From: Candidatus Melainabacteria bacterium
GTDB taxonomy: Bacteria; Cyanobacteriota; Vampirovibrionia; Obscuribacterales; Obscuribacteraceae
Assembly: GCA_016699165.1 (NCBI GenBank)
Contig: CP064963.1
Location: 2,108,001-2,172,000, forward strand
DNA: 64,000 nucleotides
Reading direction: 5' to 3'
Shown here: piece by piece, positions 26,030 through 33,126 of the stretch
Numbering within the stretch: position 1 is the first letter of the stretch
Layout of the letters: each line of letters begins with the position of its first letter
Position numbers and translations under genes: made by a program
The notes under the pieces: model-generated
Databases searched by the model: none
What the model saw: only the letters and a program-made list of their open reading frames with translations
Told to the model about the DNA's origin: nothing

Positions 26030-26779
26030 ATGTTCACAGAAGAGCGCCGGCAGCACATTTTGAACCAATTACACACCAAGCGTAAGGCTAGCTCGGCTGA
26101 GCTTGCCCACGAGCTAAACGTGTCCGAAGACACAATCAGGCGCGACTTGAAGGAGCTAGCCGAAAACGGTCTGCTCAAGAAAGTCCACGGCGGGGCTATG
26201 GCAATCAGTCCCGTTCCTTATGAATATTCAGCCCGGGTTGAGCTTAATCTGGACGGAAAGCGTCGAATTGCCGCCGAGGCAGCCAAGCTAATTAAGTCGG
26301 GCATGCTTGTATTTATAGATGGGGGCACCACCGTTGGTTTAATTGCCGAATATTTGCCGTCTGGTTTGCAAGCCACATTTGTCACTCATAGTGCTGCAAA
26401 CGCAATTGCCTTTTCTAACTGTCGCAGCTCAAAGACAATTTTGCTTGGCGGCATTTTGGTGCCAGAATTGCTTATAAATGAAGGGGCTGAGGTGCTTGAA
26501 ACAATCGAGCGTTTTCATGCCGACCTAACTCTAATAAGTGTGCAAGGGCTGGATAAAGAAAATGGCGCCACAGTTGGGCACTATCAAGACGGGCTGGTCA
26601 AGAAAGCTTTTCTTGAGCATTCATCCGAACTAGGTGTTCTTGCAGGCAAAGAGAAGCTTGGCTTTTCGGTGCATTACAAAATTTGCGATGTGAGTGAATT
26701 AGATTATTTAATTACAGACGAAGATCAAGGTAATTTGAAGAAGCTCAAGAATAGCGGCTTTCAAATAATGAGCGTCTAG
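26030..26779 (+). CDS. DeoR-family transcriptional regulator
   Basis: A 249-residue repressor-type regulator. The N-terminal winged helix contains the DeoR signature (RRQHILNQL at about 6-14, VSEDTIRRDLKELAENGLL at about 31-49, then KVHGGA). The C-terminal part is a sugar-phosphate-sensing domain with the typical FIDGGTTV and LGGxL segments and a nucleotide/sugar-phosphate pocket. The family usually answers to phosphorylated sugars. Its divergent partner is a nucleotidase, so deoxyribose phosphate or a related sugar is a plausible effector. It converges on the histidine kinase gene, which ends four bases earlier. Confidence 0.92.
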   Translation: MFTEERRQHILNQLHTKRKASSAELAHELNVSEDTIRRDLKELAENGLLKKVHGGAMAISPVPYEYSARVELNLDGKRRIAAEAAKLIKSGMLVFIDGGTTVGLIAEYLPSGLQATFVTHSAANAIAFSNCRSSKTILLGGILVPELLINEGAEVLETIERFHADLTLISVQGLDKENGATVGHYQDGLVKKAFLEHSSELGVLAGKEKLGFSVHYKICDVSELDYLITDEDQGNLKKLKNSGFQIMSV

Positions 26780-28143
26780 AACTCGACTGAAATTTCGGTT
26801 CCCTGTGTATCGGGCGTGCCGGATTTTATCGAGACGCGGGCATTGTGAGCGTTGGCTACTTCTTTGACGATAGCAAGTCCCAATCCGCTGCCATTGCCGC
26901 CGGTGCCAAGTATTCTGTAGAAACGCTCGAATACTTTGCTTTGCTCTTGCAAAGGAATGCCAGGACCTGTGTCTATTACAGATAGAGTTATTTTGTCGCC
27001 GCCTTTTACTCTGACTGTTATTGAGCCACCGTTCGGTGTATAAAAAATTGCATTTTCAATTAAGTTAGCAACCAGATGTCTCAAACCAGTTTGTTCGCCA
27101 GTTATTAAAACAGGCGTGTCAGAGCCTTCGTAAGTCAACTTCAATCCACGACGAATAGATTGATCTACAAGCTCAGACACTACATCTGATACCAAGAAAT
27201 TCAGATCCAATTGCGAAGCAGAAGCCATTTTGGCTGGCTCGCCGATGTCACTTCGAGCAAGCGCCAATAGCTGATTTACCATGCGAGAGGCTCTGTCTAT
27301 GCCTTGATCGAGTTCCTGAACGACGTGTTTTAATTCGCTTACTTCGGTCATTTCATTGCCGATGCTTGAATATGTTTTAAGTCCAGCAAGTGGTGTTCTT
27401 AACTGATGCGCGGCACTGGCAACGAATCTTTGCTGCGCTTTGAGTTCTGCTGTGGACCGCTCAAACAAAGAGTTAATTGCTTTGACCAGTGGATAAACTT
27501 CCTCCGGTGCGCTTTCGCCAGCAAGCGGACTCAAGTCTGCCTGCGAGCGTTTGGCTAATTGAGCTTGTAAATCTTTTAGCGGATTCAAGATTTTGACTAC
27601 ACCATACCAGACCGCAGACAAACCCAAAATCATTGCAATTAATTGGGGAACCGCCACACTCAAAAGCATTTTCTTTTGAAATTGACGCCTTGCGTTCATT
27701 GTCTCGGCAACCTGGACAATAACTGATTTTGTAGATTCGCTTGGGATAACCTTAACGTCTACTATTCGAACGGTTTCACCTGCAATAACGCCGGTTCTAA
27801 TTCTAGGCTTGTCTTCTTCGAGTTCAGTTGCAGGTAGTGGCAAATTTTTGTCTCCGGCGATCACTCCTTGAGCCTCGTCAGTAACGCTAAAATAGAATTT
27901 GTCGCTTTCGTCTTTTTTCAAAATGGCTTGAGCAGACGCTGGCAAATCTACTACAACTTTCTCGCCCTGTAATCGCAAGCGCCCAACGACAGAGTCGGCA
28001 GAATTAACTAAATCCCAGTCGAAATATTCTTCTGAAAAGTTTTGCACAAGATAAAAGCTCAAGACTGTACTTGCAATTGCCACGCATCCAAGAAGGGGCA
28101 CGAACAAAAACAAAAGCTGTTTTCTGATTGCCCTTCTTTTCAC
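26776..28143 (-). CDS. Sensor histidine kinase, QseC/TctE-like
   Basis: A 455-residue transmembrane kinase. Membrane segments lie at about residues 10-32 and 160-182, enclosing a periplasmic sensor of about 125 residues. A HAMP-like linker follows. The phosphoacceptor is His246 in ASAAHQLRTPLAG, and the ATPase domain has NLIENAIFYTP (N box), DTGPGIP (G1) and GSGLGLAIVKE (G2). It overlaps the response-regulator gene by four bases (ATGA), so they are translated together. The stimulus is unknown. Confidence 0.93.
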   Translation of the reverse strand: MKRRAIRKQLLFLFVPLLGCVAIASTVLSFYLVQNFSEEYFDWDLVNSADSVVGRLRLQGEKVVVDLPASAQAILKKDESDKFYFSVTDEAQGVIAGDKNLPLPATELEEDKPRIRTGVIAGETVRIVDVKVIPSESTKSVIVQVAETMNARRQFQKKMLLSVAVPQLIAMILGLSAVWYGVVKILNPLKDLQAQLAKRSQADLSPLAGESAPEEVYPLVKAINSLFERSTAELKAQQRFVASAAHQLRTPLAGLKTYSSIGNEMTEVSELKHVVQELDQGIDRASRMVNQLLALARSDIGEPAKMASASQLDLNFLVSDVVSELVDQSIRRGLKLTYEGSDTPVLITGEQTGLRHLVANLIENAIFYTPNGGSITVRVKGGDKITLSVIDTGPGIPLQEQSKVFERFYRILGTGGNGSGLGLAIVKEVANAHNARVSIKSGTPDTQGTEISVEF

Positions 28144-28814
28144 TGTTGCCTTAGTTCCAAGATATAACCAAAGCCGCGCACAGTGTTGATATTCACCTCT
28201 GAGGCTTCTAATTTTTTGCGTAATCTATGCACTACAATTTCAACTGCATTTTCGCTAGATTCAATTAGCCAATCGGGAATTTGATCCATGAGCTGACGTT
28301 TGCTCACCACCTTACCCGCCCTTGTCATAAGTGTTTTCAGAACAACAACTTCTTTAGGTGTAAGTTCCATCGATTCATTTGCAAGTTTCAATTGTCCATT
28401 ATTTGTATCAAGTGACAAAGAAGCAAATTTCATCTGCGTGCTATTTTTAAAATTGCTCTTGCGAAGAGCCGCACGCAGTCGGGCTTCCAATTCGCCAAAA
28501 TCAAAAGGCTTGACCAGATAATCGCTTGCACCTTTATCTAGTCCTTTTATTTTGTCTTCCACTCTGTCGCGCGCAGTAATTATTATGACCGGCAATTCTT
28601 CGTTGCTTTTGCGCAACTCGTCTAGAATTTCGATACCATCAATCACTGGCAATCCAAGATCCAGAAGCACAGCATCATACCGATCGCTAAAAATTGACTC
28701 AAGTGCTTGAGCCCCAGTTTTAGCCAAATCCACAAGATATTTCTTGCGCTCAAGAGCTAGAACCAGAGCCGAAGCGAGATAGTCATCGTCTTCAACCAAC
28801 AATATTCGAGTCAT
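28140..28814 (-). CDS. OmpR-family response regulator
   Basis: A 224-residue two-domain regulator. The receiver has acid pocket D9/D10, phosphoacceptor D52 in LLDLGLPVIDG, and the conserved KPFDF. The C-terminal winged helix contains LTPKEVVVLKTLMTRAG and VEIVVHRLRKKLE typical of PhoB/OmpR DNA binding. It is coupled by a four-base overlap to the downstream histidine kinase gene, so it is the cognate partner. The gene starts with ATG at 28814. Confidence 0.95.
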   Translation of the reverse strand: MTRILLVEDDDYLASALVLALERKKYLVDLAKTGAQALESIFSDRYDAVLLDLGLPVIDGIEILDELRKSNEELPVIIITARDRVEDKIKGLDKGASDYLVKPFDFGELEARLRAALRKSNFKNSTQMKFASLSLDTNNGQLKLANESMELTPKEVVVLKTLMTRAGKVVSKRQLMDQIPDWLIESSENAVEIVVHRLRKKLEASEVNINTVRGFGYILELRQQ

Positions 28815-28890
28815 TCAAAAATTATACGCCACCAAGAATCCAAGTGTTGGTTGAAAGCAAACTGCAAGGTTCTCAAACAAGAATAGATTA

Positions 28891-28961
28891 GGCGACCCTA
28901 ACTGTAGCAACTCTCCTACTAGCACAGTCAAAGCCCACATGAAACAAGCTGTAGGGTCGCC
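28891..28961 (+). promoter_or_regulatory. Inverted repeat in the leader of the small lipoprotein gene
   Basis: GGCGACCCTA (28891-28900) pairs perfectly with TAGGGTCGCC (28952-28961) across 51 bases. An inner ACTGT/ACAGT pair (28901-28905 and 28924-28928) could extend the fold. It ends 24 bases before the lipoprotein start, so it could be a structured 5' leader or a two-site operator. It is also close upstream of the divergent response-regulator gene. Confidence 0.5.
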
Positions 28962-28985
28962 GTTTCTACACCCACAGGAGGAAGC

Positions 28986-29246
28986 ATGCTCAAATTAGTA
29001 GCCGTTTTCGTTTTAATAGTTGGATTCGTAAGCGCATGTTCGGGCGCTAAAACCGAGGAATCTACAAGTACAACAACAACAGAAGAATCTGTCGAAAAAC
29101 AAACTTCAGCTCAAGATGAATCCGCAGCACCTGAGGCGGAAGAAACAGAAGAAGTGAAAGAAACTAAGACTGAAACAAAGACCGAAAAGAAAACGAGCAA
29201 AGACAAAAAAGCAAAAGCTTCCAAATCAGAATCGAAAAAGAAATAA
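28986..29246 (+). CDS. Small lipoprotein with low-complexity charged tail
   Basis: An 86-residue lipoprotein precursor. The lipobox VSAC puts the lipid-modified Cys at residue 18. The mature 69 residues are low-complexity: a Ser/Thr/Glu-rich stretch, then an acidic one, then a lysine-rich end. It is not recognised. The strong ribosome site CAGGAGGAAGC sits just before the ATG. Tails like this are often envelope spacers or bind cell-wall polymers, which is inference. The leader contains a long inverted repeat. Confidence 0.7.
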   Translation: MLKLVAVFVLIVGFVSACSGAKTEESTSTTTTEESVEKQTSAQDESAAPEAEETEEVKETKTETKTEKKTSKDKKAKASKSESKKK

Positions 29247-29260
29247 AACGAGATCTAATT

Positions 29261-29395
29261 TTGTCTTCTGTGTTGCTTATAAAAGGTGACGAGCCTGGTG
29301 GAGAACTTCTTCGCCAGGCTATTTCGCGTAACGACCTTTATTGCGTTCTGGTGCCAAATCGCGAGCACGCGATTAAACTTATGGATTCGAATTGA
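29261..29395 (+). pseudogene. Receiver-domain fragment (short ORF)
   Basis: A 44-codon open frame from TTG at 29261 reads VLLIKGDEPGGELLRQAISRN... then VLVPNREHAIKLM, matching beta1-alpha1-beta2-alpha2 of a CheY-like receiver, but it stops before the phosphoacceptor strand. The stretch also holds an AGCCTGG/CCAGGCT hairpin (29292-29320). It is probably the remains of a longer response-regulator or receiver gene, though a short functional peptide cannot be excluded. No ribosome site is clear. Confidence 0.4.
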
Positions 29396-29398
29396 GAT

Positions 29399-29644
29399 TT
29401 AGCGCGGGGGCGGGGGCGGTCCACCTGATGGAGGTGGGTCTCTGTATGGATTGTATTGCTCATTAAGCTGCTGGTAGGCTCTTGCGCGCTCAGCTTCGCT
29501 CTGGCTTGTTTGAATGATTAAAAGTAACGCTTGAAGAGAGCCTTCATTTCCACCGCCACCTCCTGCGTAGGCAGCTTTCGGGAATGCGGCAATGCTAGCT
29601 AGTGTGACAGCTGCTATTGCGATGATTTTTTTGCCTAATTTCAT
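29399..29644 (-). CDS. Small secreted Gly/Pro-rich protein
   Basis: An 81-residue protein with a signal peptide ending AAYA (around residue 28), then a GGGGG stretch, a helical segment LQALLLIIQTSQSEAERARAYQQLNEQY and a PPPSGGPPPPP tail. It is not recognised. I chose the ATG at 29644. In-frame ATGs at 29653 and 29668 are alternatives. The proline tail suggests a cell-envelope location. Confidence 0.55.
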   Translation of the reverse strand: MKLGKKIIAIAAVTLASIAAFPKAAYAGGGGGNEGSLQALLLIIQTSQSEAERARAYQQLNEQYNPYRDPPPSGGPPPPPR

Positions 29645-29668
29645 TGTTACCATCCCAGGCGGACTCAA

Positions 29669-30001
29669 ACTTACCTTCGAATTCTATACAAGTTACCGTT
29701 GAAAGTCACATCATGACATCGCACAAAAGTTACTAAAATTGGGCTATACGCGATTCAGTACACATTAGATTTACAACCGGTTGACAACCTCGCTGATTCG
29801 CTCATACTTAAAAGATATGAAATGCAAACGACCTCAATACCCGCAGCCCTTTAGCAACATCCCCGATTTGGGATCAGCATCTCGCCGGATTTGAGTGAAC
29901 AATATTTTTTGTAGTCAATTCGCTTCAACTAGAATTCTCTCAAGCTACCTCGAGCCGAAGTGGCTAGTTTTAATTCTTTAAATTTCAAAAGGAACATCTA
30001 A
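29669..30001 (+). promoter_or_regulatory. 333-base intergenic region upstream of proS
   Basis: It holds a TTGACA (29781-29786) with a 17-base spacer to ATACTT (29804-29809), the best promoter candidate for proS, giving a leader of about 180 bases. A short AGCC/GGCT hairpin (around 29962-29975) followed by AGTTTT precedes the AAAAGGA ribosome site. No reading frame in it looks like protein. No T-box specifier structure was recognised. Confidence 0.45.
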
Positions 30002-31729
30002 ATGCGTTGGTCACAGTTATTTATCCCGACACTCAAAGAAGCACCGGCTCAAGTCGAGGCACCCAGTCACAAATATCTGTTGCGCGCAGGTTATATTCGC
30101 CAACTAACATCTGGCGTTTATAGTCTATTACCGCTTGGACAGCTAGTGCGGCTCAAAATTGTCGAAATTATTCGCCAGGAAATGAATAAAATTGGCGGTC
30201 AAGAATTTTTACTCTCGGCATTACAACCTGTTGATTTATGGATTGAATCAGGGCGACTTGAAGCTGTTTCAGAAATCATGTTTAGGCTGAAAGATAGAAA
30301 GAAAGCGGATCTTGCACTGGGTCTCACCCACGAAGAAGTTTTCACTTCTATTGCTCGATCAAGTTTATCTTCATATAAACAGTTGCCCCAAATATGGTAT
30401 CAAATTCAAACTAAATTCAGAGACGAAGCTCGTCCCAAAGGTGGCTTGTTGCGTGTGCGCGAGTTTACCATGAAAGATTCGTACTCTTTTGACTTCGATC
30501 AGGCAGGACTTGATGCTTCTTTCGACAAACATCATGAAGCATATGTATCTATATTTAAAAGATGTGGTCTTGATTTTAGAGCAGTGGAAGCCAGTTCTGG
30601 TGCCATGGGTGGAAGTGCTTCGATAGAATTTATGGTGCTTACAAATTCTGGCGAAGACAATCTTGTTTTATGTACATCGTGTGACTATGCTGCAAACGTA
30701 GAGCGTGGTAGCTCCAAATTCGAAGCACCTGCATCAAATAATGATTCAGCAAATAAAGAACTAGAAAAATTTGCCACCCCGCAGATTCGCACTATAAAAG
30801 CGTTGGAAGATATGTCAGGCGGTGCTAGTGCTCAAAATCAAATCAAGACACTTGTTTATTTAGCCGATTCCAAAATTGTTCTTGCTCTAGTACAGGGCGA
30901 TCAAGAAATGAACGAGTCAAAATTACAAACAGCAATTGGCGCAAGCACCATTCGACCAGCCACTGACGATGAGATTTTCAAAGCTCTCAATGCTCATCCA
31001 GGTTCGCTTGGTGCATGCGGAGTCAAACTAAATGAGACTATAAAAAATATTGTGGCCGACCCGAGATTAAAAGGTCGAATCGGTATGGTCACTGGTGCAA
31101 ACAACGACGATTGGCATTATCGCAATGTCAGCGTCGATAGAGACATCGAGGTGAATATCTGGACCGATCTTCATACTGTAAAAGCGGGTGAAGCCTGCAT
31201 CAAATGTGGTGGCACTCTAGATCTGCAAAAGGGTCTTGAAATTGGACATATTTTCAAACTAGGCACAAAATATTCAAAATCGATGAACGCACATGTTCTT
31301 GGCGCAGATGGCGCTAAAAACGAAATTGTAATGGGTTCTTACGGAATCGGAGTCGAGCGCTTGATGGCGGCAGTGGTGGAGACGAGCCACGACGACAAAG
31401 GAATTATCTGGCCCCAGAGCATCACGCCTTACGATGTAGTAATCGTCCCGGTTAACAGCCAAGACGAAGCTCTAACATCGGTAAGCGAAAAAATGGAGGC
31501 AGAACTTACCGCCTGCGGTATTTCTTGCTTACTTGACGATCGCGACGAGCGTGCCGGTGTCAAGTTTAATGACGCAGAATTGATTGGCATCCCCTGGCGC
31601 ATAACAGCTGGAAAGAAGGTATCTTCTGGACTTGTGGAGCTATTCGATCGCAAAAGTAAAACCACTACCGAAATTGCTATAGAAAAAGTAAGAGAAGTGC
31701 TCCAGGAAAAACTTTCTTGCAAGCCATAG
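30002..31729 (+). CDS. proS: Prolyl-tRNA synthetase
   Basis: It attaches proline to tRNA-Pro in the cytosol. The 575-residue protein has the bacterial class II organisation: motif 1 region with LPLG, motif 2 FRDEARPKGGLLRVREFTMKD (about residues 138-158), an inserted editing domain (about 220-400) and motif 3 GIGVERLMAAV near residue 455, then the anticodon-binding domain. The length is as expected for the bacterial type with the editing insert. The ATG has AAAAGGA nine bases upstream. Confidence 0.97.
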   Translation: MRWSQLFIPTLKEAPAQVEAPSHKYLLRAGYIRQLTSGVYSLLPLGQLVRLKIVEIIRQEMNKIGGQEFLLSALQPVDLWIESGRLEAVSEIMFRLKDRKKADLALGLTHEEVFTSIARSSLSSYKQLPQIWYQIQTKFRDEARPKGGLLRVREFTMKDSYSFDFDQAGLDASFDKHHEAYVSIFKRCGLDFRAVEASSGAMGGSASIEFMVLTNSGEDNLVLCTSCDYAANVERGSSKFEAPASNNDSANKELEKFATPQIRTIKALEDMSGGASAQNQIKTLVYLADSKIVLALVQGDQEMNESKLQTAIGASTIRPATDDEIFKALNAHPGSLGACGVKLNETIKNIVADPRLKGRIGMVTGANNDDWHYRNVSVDRDIEVNIWTDLHTVKAGEACIKCGGTLDLQKGLEIGHIFKLGTKYSKSMNAHVLGADGAKNEIVMGSYGIGVERLMAAVVETSHDDKGIIWPQSITPYDVVIVPVNSQDEALTSVSEKMEAELTACGISCLLDDRDERAGVKFNDAELIGIPWRITAGKKVSSGLVELFDRKSKTTTEIAIEKVREVLQEKLSCKP

Positions 31730-31759
31730 GTTAAAATAAGTCGATAAACACATTTAGAG

Positions 31760-32380
31760 GTGAACTTGAGTAAAACGAGTCCCGCTTCAAAAGAACCGCT
31801 GGTTTTGGGAATTCAAGGCGGGCGCGGTAGCTTCAACGAAGAAGCAGCGCGTCAACGTCTCAAACGCACCCCAGACCGCCCTTTCACACTCACATTTTTG
31901 CACACTACAGAAAATGTGCTCAAAGCCTTGCACGATGGCAGTATCGACCGTGGTCAGTTTGCCATTCGCAATTCGCTTGGCGGGATGGTGGAAGAAACGG
32001 TCGAAGCCTCTAAAAATTATGCTTATGAAAAAGTGGACGAATTTGCTATAAAAATCACGCACGCGCTCATGATTTCTAAAGACGCGGAGCTTGAAGACAT
32101 CGATACAATCATGGCTCATCCTCAAGTGCTCAGTCAGTGCAAATATACTTTGCAGCGCAAATACAGTCATTTAAAATTAGTCAGCGGCGAGGGCGACGCT
32201 ATAGATCCTGCCAAGGTGGCTGAAATGCTAAGCGAAGGCAAACTGGAAAAGAATATTGCAGCGCTTGGAAGCAAGGGACTGGCAGAAATTTATGGTCTGA
32301 AAATCGCAGCAAATAATTTGCAAGATTCAGGCTCAAACTTTACTACTTTTGTTTGGGTTCAACGTCCCAAGCAAAATTAA
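31760..32380 (+). CDS. Prephenate dehydratase-like protein with altered key residues
   Basis: A 206-residue protein with the fold signatures of prephenate dehydratase (PheA): GIQGGRGSFNEEAA (17-30), AIRNSLGGMVEE (68-79), AHPQVLSQC and SNFTTFVWV (192-200). There is no ACT regulatory domain. The family motif TRF, whose Thr and Arg act in catalysis and binding, reads TTF here, and the PIENS segment reads AIRNS. It may be inactive, or act on a different compound. The GTG at 31760 is the longest start. A TTG at 31766, with AGAGGTG before it, fits the ribosome site better. It lies 30 bases after proS and may share its transcript. Confidence 0.8.
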   Translation: MNLSKTSPASKEPLVLGIQGGRGSFNEEAARQRLKRTPDRPFTLTFLHTTENVLKALHDGSIDRGQFAIRNSLGGMVEETVEASKNYAYEKVDEFAIKITHALMISKDAELEDIDTIMAHPQVLSQCKYTLQRKYSHLKLVSGEGDAIDPAKVAEMLSEGKLEKNIAALGSKGLAEIYGLKIAANNLQDSGSNFTTFVWVQRPKQN

Positions 32381-32383
32381 TCG

Positions 32384-33124
32384 CTAGTTTAACTGTTTAG
32401 TCCAGCTTGCAACCAATTTCTTTTCTGCCCCGAAACCAGTTTGAATTTTGGTCAGCTCTTTCAATTTTTCTTCTACTTTAGAAAACGAATCAGCAATCTC
32501 CATGCCGATTTTCTCCGCTTCATGTTTTTTGATATCACTTCTATTGCACAAGTCTTTTGTTCCGGATCGAAGTTTGTCGTTCATCCGAACTACACGGTCT
32601 ATGGCTCTGATTAACTCGTCACATTGATCGACTAAACCAATATTCAAATGATCAATGGTTCGCGCACTTTCTCGTTGCGATGCGGCTTTGAGCGCGTCTT
32701 GTTTCAGCTCTGTAATATCAATTCTTAAAGATTGAAGCACTGATATTGCATTACCATCTGGGCAGTTTAAGACGGCTAATAATAAATGCTCTGTTGCAGT
32801 CCGCTCAAGACCGAGCTTTTGAGCCTCTTTGTGAGCGTCTGCAATTACACGCTCAGCTTTGTCAGTGAATGGAATTTCGACTGACACAAAACCAGAACCA
32901 CGTTGAATTAGTTTTTCAACAGCATAGCGAGTATCGTTAAGAGTAACTCCCCTGGCACTAAGAACACGAGCAGCAGAGCCCGTTCCCTCGGCTATTAGTC
33001 CCAGTAATAGTTGTTCGGTACAGACAAAATTGTGTCCCAATCGCCTGGCTTCGTCTTGAGCCGATTCAATTGCCTTTGACGCCTTTTGAGTGAACTCTTC
33101 CAGCAGATGTACTTCCTGAGTCAT
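32384..33124 (-). CDS. Stand-alone Clp N-domain protein
   Basis: A 246-residue protein with two Clp N-terminal repeats: FTQKASKAIESAQDEARRLGHNFVCTEQLLLGLI (about 8-41) and FTDKAERVIADAHKEAQKLGLERTATEHLLLAVL (about 84-117). The C-terminal 100 residues are a charged coiled coil. There is no AAA+ ATPase module, so it is not a ClpC but a possible adaptor or competitor for substrate delivery, like other Clp-N-only proteins. The ribosome site AAGGA lies within the end of the mannosidase gene, 3 bases separate stop and start, and the coupling is tight. Confidence 0.88.
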   Translation of the reverse strand: MTQEVHLLEEFTQKASKAIESAQDEARRLGHNFVCTEQLLLGLIAEGTGSAARVLSARGVTLNDTRYAVEKLIQRGSGFVSVEIPFTDKAERVIADAHKEAQKLGLERTATEHLLLAVLNCPDGNAISVLQSLRIDITELKQDALKAASQRESARTIDHLNIGLVDQCDELIRAIDRVVRMNDKLRSGTKDLCNRSDIKKHEAEKIGMEIADSFSKVEEKLKELTKIQTGFGAEKKLVASWTKQLN

Positions 33125-33126
33125 TT

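Noticed and set aside
29669..30001. T-box riboswitch upstream of proS
   Set aside because: No T-box sequence, stem I or antiterminator was recognised.
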